From: Cytospora piceicola
Taxonomy: Eukaryota > Ascomycota > Sordariomycetes > Diaporthales > Cytosporaceae
Direction: 5' to 3'
DNA length: 64,000 nt
NCBI GenBank assembly: GCA_023375675.1
Contig: JALQBC010000017.1
Span: forward strand, 558,001 to 622,000
In this document: one piece after another, positions 1 to 12,048 of the stretch
Layout of the letters: each line of letters starts with the position of its first letter
How positions within the stretch are numbered: the first letter of the stretch is position 1
The notes under the pieces: generated by a model
What the model was told of the DNA's origin: nothing
Database searches by the model: none
The model's input: only the letters and a program-made list of their open reading frames with translations
Translations under genes and position numbers: made by a program

Positions 1-1001
1 AATCAGCGGATGTATTTGTAATGTGGCATTATGCACCGCGCCATCAGCTAATGAGTCAGTCGTAACACACACGTAGGTACTGATAAAATAACCAAAGTAC
101 AGAAGAAGATAATGCCTTCTCTCTACGAAGCGCCCTGACAACTATGGGGGCACTAACCTGCTTACCTCAGTAAATTGAGCAAAAAGTGACATCCACGGAT
201 CGATCCTGCGGGTTCGGTGAGGAGAATATGACGCCCCCTGGAAAATAATGGGAATTAGGTGGGCTGCTCAACGGCTACTGCAAGTAAGACCGCCCCACGG
301 GTTTTTGGCAAGTGCATGGGATTTTTGGGGTTTCTGGGGAAGTCTGCGGAAGTTCGAGACATGTATCTACCTCAATATTTGCCGAAGTAGGTACTTACAA
401 GGACAAGTGGGCCAGGCCAAATCGGGAAGGCTAGGCGCGGGAACGTGCATGTCCCGGAGCGGGGCTGCGGGGCAGCTGAGGGAGCTAATCTGCAGGTCAG
501 AAAATGGCTTGCATTAGCGGGTCGCTTGTCATGCAGGTGTAGCTCTATTTCAGATTTTGGGCAACTATGATCAAGAAGCGGAGCAGTGATGGAGTACGGA
601 TCCGTCACAGCGTGCGGCATCTTTGTTCCAGATCATCATCATCATCAAACACTAGAACAAGGGGATCAGCCATGTGATGAGGAACTGTAACTGTGGGAAA
701 ATGCACGTGTAACACCAGATTCAGTCTTGGGCAACTATCGAGTAAGCAAGAGCTTACCAATCGACTGGTGCTCCAGCTGCCGCGGCAACTTGTGTACTTC
801 GGTAAACACGAAACACAAGCAGAATGCCAAATGCGATGATAGAGGAGCAACTGGATATATAGCGGCTGCAATTCGAGGTCATTCAAGACTCAACTCAGCT
901 TAACCTTCCTTTGATTCTCAACCAGAACTGAACTGAACTTTACGAACGGCTTCACAGCTTCTTCGCATCACCACCCCAGCCAGATCAACCAACATTTCAA
1001 C
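1..1001. other. Intergenic, upstream of the SDR gene
   Basis: No convincing gene. Short open frames on both strands lack domain-like sequence. A short trinucleotide run (ATC/CAT) lies near 630-648. The last ~100 bases are pyrimidine/CA-rich, as expected of a fungal 5' leader before the ATG at 1002. Confidence 0.5.
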
Positions 1002-2130
1002 ATGCCTTCCTACGTCATCACCGGTGTTTCCAGGGGAATAGGTGTAAGTCTAACCACGACCACGCTCACGCGCTGTATTGAGAGCCGGTTCTGATTAATG
1101 ACTGGTATTCCTGCGATAGTATGCGTTCCTCAGTCAGTATTCCAGCGACCCAAACAATACCGTTGTCGGAATTGTCCGCCACAAATCTGCCACCGACAAG
1201 AAGGTGTCAGAGGATCCGGCCCTGAAGCAGCGATCCAACATCCACATCTTGGAAGCCGATGTGACGGACTACAACGCTTTGAAGGTAAGGAAGCCAGCTC
1301 AAGTCCGGTAGTTGAGTAAACTGGGCTCACTGAACGTGTTTGACAGAAAGCTGCCGCCGACACCGCCAAGATCACCGGCGGGAGCATCGACTACCTCGTC
1401 GCTAACGCGGGCATCGTGACGATCTTCGATGCTTATGACCCCATCGGAGTGCTGTATGTTTCCTCCCAAGCTGCTTCCCCCCCTTCCCCTCTGACATCCT
1501 CTGTCGAGTGCAATAAAGTCAGGAGCTGATTCGGCGAAAATAAATAGGGGTGAGAAGCCTGAGGAGGTCACTAAAACCCTGAGGGATCTGTTCGAAGTCA
1601 ACGTCATCGCCAATGTCCATCTCTTCAACCTGTTCCTCCCACTGATCCTGAAGGGCAATGCCAAGAAGATTGTCGTCGTTTCCAGCGGCTTCGCTGATCC
1701 GGTCTTCACCAACAAGTACGACGTGACGCCGGGCTCTCTTTACTCAGCCAGCAAGGCGGCCATCAACATGATCATTGCCAAGTATAGCGCTCAGTACAAG
1801 AAGGAAGGCGTCCTTTTCCTGGCCGTCTGCCCGGGAATGGTGGAGGTGGGCCACTACAAGGACGGTATGTGACACTTTGTTTTCCCTTTTGTAACATTGG
1901 AATGCCCGGGCATCGCTGACATTTTGATTCTTCCCACAGCGACCCAGGAGAACCTCCAGGGCTTAGGAGGACTGATGCAAAAGTTCAGCGAGTATGCACC
2001 CGACTTCAAGGGCCCTGCCACCCCGGAGGAGGCCGTCACGGCCTTGAGCTCAGTTATCTCGAACGCCAGCATTGAGAAGGGCAATGGCGGCGACTTCCTT
2101 TCCCACTTTGGTAACAAGCAGTGGCTCTAG
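1002..2130 (+). CDS. Short-chain dehydrogenase/reductase (classical SDR)
   Basis: A single-domain NAD(P)-dependent oxidoreductase, likely cytosolic; its substrate cannot be read from sequence. Five exons fit in phase: 1002-1043, 1120-1284, 1347-1453, 1548-1864 and 1940-2130, giving 273 residues, normal for a classical SDR. The N-terminus carries the Rossmann motif TGVSRGIG. NAG lies at about residues 89-91, the catalytic Ser in VVVSSG near 150, and YSASK (Tyr170, Lys174) completes the active site. The start is the first ATG after a CA-rich leader and gives MPSYVITG directly at the first beta strand. It converges with the FAD oxidase at 2781-4647. With the P450 and racemase further on it may belong to a small metabolic group. 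Family assignment is firm; pathway is inference. Confidence 0.93.
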
Positions 2131-2780
2131 GTCAATCTTGGAACGTCGGACTGGGCCATCTCCTTGTATTTTAGCACTTTGATACCATTGGTAGTCACAA
2201 TATGAAAGCATGTTTCATGTCATCAATCATGTCCTCAAGCTTTAACACTTTGCATGATAACGTACTCGGTACATACTAACTTCGTACATCATCATTGTTC
2301 AGAATAAATCCAACGCACTTTTCCATTCAATATCAATCTCAAGATTGATCAGTTCCTGATAGCAACGGGATAATCTATCTACTCGTGCACAAATGCCTTT
2401 TGTTCATCCACGACACGTGTGATGTGAATGGTTACTAATGTGCTGAACGGCACCGAGGTCGTGTGCACATAATATGTGTAGCCTGTGTGTCAATCGGCCA
2501 CGATGACGATAGGATAAATCATCACAGCCACTGTTTTTCTTAAGATATAATTGGCACTTGAGTTCTTACAGTTGATGATTTCTGCATATTTGTAGTGATG
2601 CTGGTATCAGCAAAAGTCTATTCTGATCATTGTATCTAACCACCTAACATGTTTATAACCGCTGCGTTTGCAGCTTGGAAAATTGTAGCGAGTAAGAAAA
2701 AACACGACAAGGAAAACAACTATAGCTCAGAAGTTGCCACCGGATTCCTCTGCTCCAAATTAGGCGTACTCGTTGGCAGC
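2131..2780. other. Intergenic between convergent genes
   Basis: AT-rich 3' flank shared by the SDR gene (+) and the FAD oxidase gene (-). No gene or structured element is evident. Confidence 0.5.
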
Positions 2781-4647
2781 CTAAGGACTTACGATAGGCA
2801 CGTAGTAACTGAAGCGGTTGAGCGGGTCGTACCGCGCCTTCAAGCCACGCAGCTTCTCCAAGCGCCAATGCTCGCGCCCGTAGATAGACTCAAGAGTCTC
2901 ATACTGGTTCCCCGTCGCGTAGTTCACGTACGTCGCATCCCGCTGCGTGGGCTGGCCGGCGAGCCAGAGGTCCCAAGACTCCCTAGCCCACTCCTCGGCC
3001 GCGGCCGTCAGGTTCGATCCGTCCGGAACGGCCGTGAGGAAGAACCTAGGACAAAACGTATTGGTCAGCCATAGCCCTTATTGGGGAGTCATCTATACAT
3101 ATATATATATATATATATCAAGGAAAAAACGCAACCAGACAGGGGACGTACACTAAATGATTCTGTTCCCGATGTGGATACGCGGTCGATGCAGGGTCGA
3201 CGGCCCGCATCCCCGCGACTGCGTAGCCCTCGTGGTACAAGCGGGCGGTCTCTGCGAGCTCTGGATACATGGCGGACTTCCGGCTGAACAGGTCGTAGAG
3301 CTGGCGCTGCGTCGTGATGTTGTAGGTCTGGATCAGGACGGTGGAGATGGCGTAGTTGCCAGAGCCGCAGGACGACGCGTCGGTGTCTTGGGGTAGGACA
3401 ATTTCCGGGTATGAGACGTCGCCTTGCTCCGAGGAGATGGCCGGGATCGCGTTGAACGGGGCCAGGATGGCCTCGGCTTCCTCGGCGGGGCCGTTGTAGG
3501 AGACGGTCCACCACAGTAAAGGCTATTATTGGCGTTAGCATGCGAAAACGCCATCATGGGCGAGGAGGTTATGCGGGTTGAGAGGAGTGTGAGAGTCTAC
3601 ACACCTCAGTTTCGCTGAGAGATCGGTTGAAGGAGATTTGCAGGTAGCTTGCGCCCCACAAGGCCGGCGTGTTGCCGTTATCCTGAATCTTGTTCAATTC
3701 TTCGAAGACCGTCTCAAGTTTGTCTTGTGTCCAGTAATAGTTATGCCAGTGCCAAGTCGGCGACTTGACAGGGTAGATCTTGATCTTGAAACTGGTGACG
3801 ATACCGAAATTATGGCCGGCACCTCTCATTCCCCAGAAGAGGTCCTTGTGGCTCTTCTCATTGACCGATATCGTCGAGCCATCAGCCAAGACGACGTTGA
3901 AATGAATGATGTTATCAAGGACCAGGCCGTAGAGGCCCTCCAAACGTCCATGACCGCCACCCAGACCTGGCCCCATAAGACCAACGCACTCGTTGGCACC
4001 GGTAGCTAATGTGAGTCTGAATTAGAAACATGATTTGGGTATCATTGCTGTGATAAGTGAAACACCTCTCACCCGTATTGTAGCCCTGGTCCCAAAGGGT
4101 TTGAATGACATCGTGAGCATATGCCCCACCTTGAAGCAATGCGGATTTTCCATCCGGATCAATGGTGATGGCTGTCAGTTGCTTTAGGTCGATCTGCACT
4201 CCCTTGAACCGGTTTAGGGATGTGGTGAAGCCGTGGCCACGGTTGACAGCCAGAAACTCCAGGCTGTTCTCGTTACAATACTTAACCTAGGTTAGAGGTC
4301 AGCAAAGAGCACTTGAGGCCAACCCATCTTAACTATATAACAGTACTCACAACTCTGTGGATATCTGACTCCTTCCCAACCTGCACAACGACTTCGATTT
4401 GAGGGGGTGCGATAGTGTTCCACCTGTGCGTGGCATTTGTCCAGTCAGTATAGGAGGGTCCGAAGATGTTCGTGGTTTTCGATAATTGGGCACCCAGCTC
4501 TTGCTGGATCTGGATGACAGAAACATCACGACGTGTAAAGGGTTGATCATGAAAGTAGTGGGGCACGGGAGAGCCGGCTATCAGAGCAGGAAGAACCGCG
4601 AGGCCGCAAAGCAGGCGGCGGAGAGCGGAACTCATGTCTGTTATCAT
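2781..4647 (-). CDS. Secreted FAD-linked oxidoreductase (berberine bridge enzyme-like)
   Basis: An FAD-dependent oxidase of the VAO/BBE superfamily, of the kind that oxidises alcohols, sugars or secondary-metabolite intermediates. Exons on the minus strand join in phase: 4647-4351, 4286-4073, 4005-3605, 3522-3152 and 3045-2781, giving 515 residues, usual for the family. A signal peptide is visible (ALRRLLCGLAVLPALIAG). The FAD-binding half has VNRGHGF with a His in the position often linked to flavin, then GLGGGHGRLEGLYG and FWGMRGAGHNFGIVT. The C-terminus has the BBE motif (RYDPLNRFSYYVP). A Cys in ANECVG is near, but two residues off, the usual site of the second covalent flavin link, so bicovalent FAD is uncertain. 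In-frame ATGs at 4647 and 4635 are both possible starts. A TA microsatellite sits in intron 4. Confidence 0.93.
3099..3118. repeat. (TA)n microsatellite in an intron
   Basis: About ten AT dinucleotides lie inside the intron (3046-3151) of the FAD oxidase gene. Spliced out, so no effect on the protein is expected. Confidence 0.9.
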
Positions 4648-6742
4648 ATCCGTTTAAGGAGAAACAGCGACCTGGATGATAATTCCTGATCCCGCACTCA
4701 CGGAAGCAGGAACTCTTATCTTTTATAGTCCCGCCTGCGCCCCCTGCGCGTATGGATTTAAATCAAGACGTCTCCCAGAGCCACTGAGTCTCGCTCGAAA
4801 CAATCGAATTCGTAAAAGGGCTGACATGCCTAAGAAAGGCGGCGTCCACACCAAGTCGCCCGTAACTTTGGTGACCATTCCGTAGCTGTGTAAGTGGTGT
4901 GTGCCTCACCCTCGTCCATCTGTGGCGACTTAGCTCAATATGTTCGGAGGTGCCGGGCTGAAAGAGGCTTCATCACTTACCCACATCATTCTTGGGCGAA
5001 GGAGCGAGCTTGGGGCGAATCCGCCATCCTCCCGTTAAAGGATAACTTGCGGTGCCAGTCATCACACAAACTAAGCCAGAAATAGTGGTAAGCCCGTCCG
5101 TCCGGGGCGTGAACTGAGCCTTTCGGTGGGAAGACTCACATGGCGCCATAGCGCGTTTTTTTGGTGTTTTCAAAAGGCTTCTACAGTGGATTTTTCTGAT
5201 GTAGGATTTCATCTTGCTCACATGATCAGTGTAAGGTTGCCTAAAGAGACAAGGGCCCCGTATGAGAAGAGTGGGGGCTGACGGAAGGAAGAGCTTACTA
5301 TTTGGTCGGCTGTGTAGGCTGATTTGAACATCCAGCCCCTAAATGGTTCAAGCAATCCTTCCAGCCAAGGACTGGGTTCATCCTTGGCTAAGTAACCTTT
5401 AGTACTGCCATAATGGTAACCAGTGTTTTATTCGACAAGCCCTATACCTCAGCAGCCTCGCTACCACACCCCCCCCCCCTCCACCCTCTGGTTTCATAGC
5501 AAAAGTCCTCACATTGTACGACGACTGGTCCATTCATAATCTAAATACTACGAAGGTCTGTGGTTAGACCTGAGATTATATAGAGACGGTGATACAAATA
5601 TATTAAAAGCAGCCTGAGGACTTGAGACGTTAGTGTCTGGTAGTCTGGGGGGGCCGGCTCCCAACAAGCACATGCAAGACACTTGAATATGTTGCGTATG
5701 ACCTATCGCAAGTTTCAAAAGTCTTCAATAATCATTTATATAGGCAATATTAGGTTAGTGAATTAAGAAGAGAAATTCTTGTAACGTATTAAGCCCTTCT
5801 GCCTACTTTTTACATACTACATCTGTTCGTGTCGAACAGAACCACTACACCCTAAAAACCCTTGTGAAACTAGGAATGATTTTGGTCTAAATAGCTGGAT
5901 GTCCAACAGTTCGCCTAAGGGTAGTCATCCACCATTTAGATGTTAATTTCGGCTATGTACTTAGGTAAGCACGCCTTAGGTCTGACCACTTGTCTGTGTA
6001 GATACTCTAGGATATCAATTGGGAATATTATACAACCCTGAAATCATTCTCGTCATTCTACCCACCTGAGATTTATTCATCATCGCCCAGAGCCTGGGAG
6101 ACAGCGTAAACGCAACGAGATTGAGCCACATCAAAATAGACGGTACAAGGTGAATAGAAAACTCGATTGCGTATAACAAATGGATATGGATCTTGATAAA
6201 CTCTCGAGAGTAGTTTGTGCTGCGCTATTCCCAGCTGAAAGAAGACAAAGACGAGCAACCCCGCGTGTCATCGAGAAAAGTAGGGTGAAATATAGTTGAG
6301 GGATGGCAAAAAACACCGGGCTTTTTTTTTGGTTTCTTTTCTTCAAAACGCACTGTTTTTTGTATCGCCATTAGAAACCGATTTTATGTTTTTTATCCCC
6401 AATTCTCTCCTGGTTGGCCGGAAGAGGGGAGGCCGAAAAACATAACCCTAACCCCTAACAAATCCTGCCCCCAGAGCATTCTTTCAAAGTTAGTGATAGC
6501 CTCAATATTACCGCTTTCGGAAGACCATCAAACACCATGGTTTTTGGTGTTTTTTTTGGTGGTATTTGGTGGTGGTTTTTCTTAAAAAAAAAAATAAGAA
6601 TTTGAACACATAATACAACTGTGCGATATGGCAATTTGGCCATCCCTGGAAATGAAGAGAGGGGACGATCGAGCATCATAGCAGCATTGACATAATGATA
6701 TTTCATGTTTCTCTAATTCGACCTCCAACACGTGTACTCCGT
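4648..6742. other. Gene-poor intergenic stretch
   Basis: About 2.1 kb without a supportable gene. Open frames are short and low quality. It holds a C run near 5469-5479, an AT-rich segment from about 5,500 on, T-rich tracts near 6320 and 6540, and a telomere-like AACCCTAACCCCTAAC string at 6443-6458. The part just above 4650 is the promoter of the FAD oxidase and has a TTTTATAG element near 4720. Confidence 0.5.
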
Positions 6743-8480
6743 CTAGACAAAAGTAGGCAAAATCTTGCAGCAGCTGATAACATGGCTCAGCTTATCCCAA
6801 TAATTGACATCCGCATCAGCGAGGTCATCCTGCGCCCAAAGGGCCTGTAACAACAGCCTGACATAATTAAACGAGCGAGAAGACACACTCTTTTCGGACC
6901 GGGAAATAAGATCGAGGATCACCGCCCGCTGATGATCAGACCGAGCCTCGCAGCCCAAAATGAAGACGGGAAACTGCCGGTCACAGAAGCCTAGCTGGGC
7001 GAGTATGGTGAAGGCCTTGTCAATCTGCTTCTGTCTGTAGTTCCACTGGCTCAGCAGGTTCCCGGACGCCCGGTTGAGATATATAAGCATGGCTAGTTGA
7101 TACAGTTCCAGTATCAACGGCACATCCGTACCATCATCTACTATGGCTTCCACTGTCATGCTCCTGATCCTCCAGTCGAGTATCTTCAGGTACCTCTTGT
7201 GGTCATGGATATGTTCATCGCATGCCATGGCTGAGGGCCTCCCAGAGACTGCGTCGCAGACTTCCGACAGCAAGTCTATGGCGGCCAAACCGGGCGGTGC
7301 TGCGAGGGAAACCTATGTAAACAATCTGTCAGAGAGATCTTCCCGCCAGTCACCCAACTCAACGTGCTTACCATTGCACGGGGACTGCTTGGCGGAGCCG
7401 ATGAGACGCTTGGTGATCTAGACGCGAGGGTTGAGGAGGGGGACGAAGCCCCCGTGGGATCCCTATTCCAGTGTCGTGAACTGAAGCGCGCTAGGACGTC
7501 GTGGTAGTACACCCAGTCTAAAAGGGCGGCCAAGTCGCTATCGTGGTGGAGCTGGTCGAGGCCAGCAGCCTGGATGATCTGTTTGGCGCCACGAAGATAG
7601 CAAGTCCATTCGCCCGAGGTGCAAGACGCTTCATGGATCTGACATGATCACCCGGTCAACGATCTGTGAATATGTGGCACTCCGGCGGCCACAGGCTGGT
7701 ACTGACCTCAAAAGAACACAACAGCATTCCCGCAGCAACATGCTGGATCGCTTCTGTGGTGCCAATATCGCCCCCGGTCGCGGCCGTCAATGCCCTGAGG
7801 GCAGAAATTTTGAGTTCTACCGCCTGTGCGTGAACATTGTGGCCATGTAAGGCAGAGAATGCGAGCAGTGACTGGAACACTGCTGTGGCAGACGCTGTGT
7901 TAGTGGACAGAGCAATCCGGATGATCACATTACCAAGCTCAGTAGAATCATGCCCGAAAGTGGCAAGGGATCTTGAGGCGGTACATTGGACTGAGTCTTG
8001 TCAGTTGGGGCCATTTACGTACACAGGTACATGGACAAGGGGGTTTGAACTCACAGTACTGGAAGAGTTGATGGTGCTCAACCTCGAGCTTGACCGAGTT
8101 CCATGCCAACGGTATATCTAGCACTGGCTGGGAGGATCCTAGTACATGTTAGGGAAAGCGACATCTCGTTCGCTGTTTCACGCGAGCGACACACATGATA
8201 GGGGTGGGGTGGCTTGCCGTTCTGGACTGGACTTGTGAAGTGGTAGTGCATCTCTACGTCCCGGTACGACACATGGACGATACGTGTGCCGTAGTAATAC
8301 GGGTGTCCGTCCCCCTTTCCGTCCCCCTTTCCGTCCCCCTTCTCGAGCAAAGGTGACTTTCCAACAACAGCGCGTCTGCGATCGCCTGCATGGGGCCAGG
8401 ATAGCCGAAGGCAGGGCTTCTGGGGTTTGCGTCCTGGTGGACAACCCTCCTTGTTTATCGGATTGCTTCGTAGAGGACAA
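6743..8480 (-). CDS. Fungal-specific transcription factor domain protein, zinc cluster not visible
   Basis: A probable transcriptional regulator of the Fungal_trans_2 type. Exons that join in phase are 7996-7707, 7638-7372 and 7312-6743. They spell a helical domain including SLATFGHDSTELGNVI, AVFQSLLAFSALH, LLCSFEIHEASCTSGEW and LLDWVYYHDVLARF, which I recognise as typical of this domain. Upstream, an exon ending at 8055 gives LEVEHHQLFQY. An exon around 8240-8470 gives CLRLSWPHAGDRRRAVVGK and YYYGTRIVHVSYRDVEMHYHF, which in relatives follow a Zn2Cys6 cluster. I could not find the six-Cys cluster itself in 8240-8760, so the 5' end is unresolved: the gene may be decayed or have an exon I missed. 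A 12-bp tandem repeat inserts GKGDGKGDG in the linker. It lies divergent to the P450 and could regulate the neighbouring enzymes. Confidence 0.75.
8307..8342. repeat. 12-bp tandem repeat, three copies
   Basis: The unit CCGTCCCCCTTT occurs three times, the last slightly changed. On the minus strand it codes for repeated GDGK in the regulator gene, so length changes would keep the frame. Confidence 0.85.
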
Positions 8481-9127
8481 TCTGCTACCTCTGAGGTTCA
8501 CGCGATTAGACTCGCTCTGATTTGAAATCAACGATCAGTGGGACCCTACCACCAGCGTCACCCCAAGTCTCAGAAAAGTCCGGATTTGCTATTGGTAATG
8601 CCATCTCGTGTTCCATTGCAATAAGGCTCTAATTACTGAGTCGTTGTGGAAACAGCGCGATGATGGCTTTACTTATTTGGAGCCCTGGAGGTGGTGGGAT
8701 CCCGGGTACTCTCCTTCATCCAGGAGCCGGCAAAACAAAATATGACAGCTTACATCCCGAGGGTGCTTACTTCAGCCGCCACTTAGAAATCAAATCAAAT
8801 ACCCTTGTAACAAGGGACTTGCCTCTTTGACGATTCTGGGGTTACACTACATGCTTAGTGGCTTGCTAGGCAAACTGCCCCGGATGACGAGAGCTTATGA
8901 GGCGGGCTGAGTACTTAATTCCGAGGTACCTTATAGTTCTTGCAGTATTATACTTAGTATGTACTTAATTAGGTACTTAAGTACATACTACACCAACAGC
9001 ACGAAGAGCATAAACAACCCAACAGAACCTACCTAGGTACGTAAGTACTTAAGTAAGCATAAATGCGAACAGCTCTTCGAATCTAACTTCAAGCCCACGG
9101 ACTTGAGGGTTATTGGATTCATTCACC
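8481..9127. other. Divergent intergenic region with AGGTACTTAAGTA-type motifs
   Basis: Lies between the regulator (-) and the P450 (+). From about 8920 to 9060 it contains overlapping GGTACTTAAGTA and ACCTAGGTACG strings. The same vocabulary recurs in many other intergenic stretches of the window. Promoter function is inferred from position only. Confidence 0.45.
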
Positions 9128-11097
9128 ATGTTTGTTCAACAGATCACATCTCCCGTCGCCGGGGTCCTCGCCGTACTACTAGTCATACTCTGGCAACTAA
9201 GCAAAATAGGCCATCGGCCCAAGGACTACCCGCCAGGCCCACCTGGTCTGCCTCTTATCGGCAATTTGCACCAAATCCCAGACAATAAACGGCACCTACA
9301 ATTCGAAAAATGGGCTCGACATTATGGGCCGGTATATTCACTCATGCTTGGGACAAAGGTCATGATTGTCCTCAACTCGGACCAAGCCGTCAAGGACCTG
9401 GGGGACAAGCAAGGTGCCATCACCTCGTCGAGACCAGAGTCCTATATTGCCCAAGATGTTATTAGTGGGGGGCTCAGGGTCCTGTTCATGGTAATCGCCT
9501 GTTCCCCCTGGCACATGGGCGTATGAGACATGAGAACGTGTAGCTAATCAGTCAAATGTCATGTCAACAGCCAAATAATGCAGTGTGGAAGATGGCCCGG
9601 AAATTCGTTCACCGTATTCTGGGAGTTACGGCGGCACGAGGCTACGTGCCTTATCAGGACTTGGAGAACAAAGCATTGCTAATCGGCATGTTGGAGAGCC
9701 CTGGCAAATTCATCGACCATCTGCGTCGATATACGGCTTCCTTGACCACTCAGATGACATTCGGCTTTCGCACTACAAGTATCGAGGATCCTAGGTTCAA
9801 AGAGGCATTCGACGTAAGTGTATCACTTCTAGATTTTATGGAGTGAGGGATAATAGACGTTGACGGTATTCCCAGTTGTTTGATCGGGAGTCTGAGCTGA
9901 TCGGATCTCGGGTAAGTACACACTTCCATCTCCTCCTGAGATCAGAAGCCAGTACTAAATCTGTATTCTCTATAGACGGCTGCAATTTTGGACCTGATAC
10001 CTGCCTTGAGACGACTGCCAGAGAGCTTGCTTCCCATCAAGAGGGAAGGCAGACGCATACACGAAAGAGAGCTAAAACTATTTCGAGGACACTATCTCAA
10101 TGCTAAAAAACAACTTCACAACGGCACGGCTAAGGTATGAACACACATCCCAGAAGGACTTTGGGCCGGCTTCCATACTGATACATGAGAAAATAGCCAT
10201 CTATCTGTTTGGACCTCGTCAAGATACAGGAGAATGAAAGCCTCTCCGACGACCTTGCCGCCTATATCAGCGGCTCGATTTTGCAGGCCGGCTCCGAGAC
10301 GACAGCTAGTATTCTAGTTGGTTTTGTCCAGGCGATGGTCCTCTTTCCCGAGGTCGCCAAGACCGCACAGGCCGAGCTCGACCGCGTGTGTGGCAACCGT
10401 CTGCCTGATCTGAACGATGTTCCTCACCTCCCGTACATCCATGCCTGCACGAAGGAGTCGCTTCGCTGGATGCCGGGGTTCTTGCTGGGTATACCACATG
10501 CCGTCACTCAAAGTTCTACTTATCTCGGTTATCACATCCCGAAAGGTGCCACGTTGATCATCAACGTCTGGTAAGTGAATGCTGTCGATAATAATGATTT
10601 GTTCATCCGTAGGCTTACCTTCGTCATCTGTGCAAAGGGCCATACATAACGACCCCAAGAGACATCCATCACCGCGCCAATTCGAACCGATGCGTTATAT
10701 CGATGACCACCAGACATCCATCGACGCGGCGAACAACCCTGACCCGTCTAAGCGTGACCACTTCACCTTTGGCGCGGGCAGGCGCCGGTGTTCGGGTATG
10801 CATATCGCGGACCGTTCGCTCTTCTTGGCCATCTCTCGCTTGCTTTGGGCATTTGACTTCCAGAAGGCCGTGGATCCTGTTACCGGCGAAGTAATTACCC
10901 CGGACATGGACAATCTCATGGAAGGGATCATGGCAATGCCTAACTCATTTCCAGCGAACATATCGCCGAGGACCGCCCAGAAAGCTCAAGTTGTTAGGGA
11001 GGAGTGGGAGCAAGTGTCAGGATTACTGGATGGACAGAGTCAGTGGAAAACGGTTCCAGAGGGTCTGATATGGAAGGATGAGCCGTTATTAGATTGA
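9128..11097 (+). CDS. Cytochrome P450 monooxygenase (microsomal, class II)
   Basis: A haem-thiolate monooxygenase anchored in the ER. Exons join in phase: 9128-9490, 9571-9813, 9876-9911, 9976-10134, 10197-10570 and 10638-11097, giving 544 residues. The N-terminal membrane anchor (VAGVLAVLLVILWQL) is followed by the proline hinge PPGPPGLPLIGN. The I-helix AGSETT is at about 298-303, the K-helix ExxR (ESLR) at 354-357, the PERF-like FEPMRY near 407-412 and the haem loop FGAGRRRCSG with Cys443. All key residues are present, so it should be active. The ATG at 9128 is in good context (caccATG). Exon 3 is only 36 nt. The last acceptor appears to be AAG. Sequence style resembles secondary-metabolite P450s related to O-methylsterigmatocystin oxidoreductase, but the substrate is unknown. 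Confidence 0.95.
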
Positions 11098-12048
11098 CAT
11101 GACCTACCGGCCAAGTCACTGCAAATCAAATTCGAGGGCAACCCATTACATAGTTCAATATACATCCATGTCTAATGATACAGTGGATAACCCTCACATA
11201 TCATATTCCTATATAGCATAAACCCTTGATATACCTATACATCCCGTGGATGGATTGGCTAATGATGTATGTGATCCCTTACCCCTATATATCATATGTC
11301 CCTTATATATCATACAGGTGGCTTGGATAGGCCATATGATATATCGGGGGAAGCCACTGTACATCGAAAATGCAATCTCATACTTAAGTGTAAGACATGG
11401 TGGAAGTGGAAATAGTGAATGTCGTTTTCATGAATAAGAGGAAAAACTACTGGAAATTATCTCACATACTATCCATGCATATGTTGAATGTGCATATATC
11501 TACCCTAGGGTACGTATCAGGTGGTTCGTTCTCGTTAACACGTATTGATACGAGAGCAGATAAGTACGGTCTACCAACGGGCCCGAGTTACACGGAAGGC
11601 AGAACAATCAATTGCAATCGTCAGGCCCCCTACTTTCAAGCTTGTTAAGTGGAGCCCTCGTTTCTGTGTGCTGTGGTCGCTCTTTGTCCCATTGATTTGC
11701 CCTATTGAGTTGTCCCATTCCAGCATAGTTGTACTATATCTTTAGGAGCCTGCGAGTCTCTAGGGAAAGCTCCTGTGATGACATGGCTCTACTGCCTTAT
11801 CCCTTCAGGATAATAATATCCTTTTGGGTGGACTCTGATGTGCTAGCAGCCCTGACTCACTGGCCTGTTTAAATGAAACCCGCTTTGTGCATGGTTCCAT
11901 ACTTAAGTAAACAGTTTGACTCACCTTGAACACTTATCCATATCTTCATGATGACTCCTGATACTGTTTCCCGACCTGTACCGAAACATTTGCCCTCAAA
12001 CCAGTAATTCCTCAGATAATTGGAAGAGGAAAGAAGAAGAACGACAAA
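11098..12048. other. AT-rich intergenic region
   Basis: Between the P450 and the racemase-like gene. Repeated TATATCATA/CATATGATATAT strings cluster at about 11190-11350. No gene is supported. Confidence 0.5.

Noticed and set aside
248..886. Two minus-strand ORFs at the left end with faintly similar wording (CP-LVLV segments)
   Set aside because: Similarity is short and patchy; not enough for a gene or duplication call.
9113..9127. Upstream non-ATG extension of the P450
   Set aside because: The frame extends to a TTG at 9113, but the ATG at 9128 has good context and starts directly before the membrane anchor.
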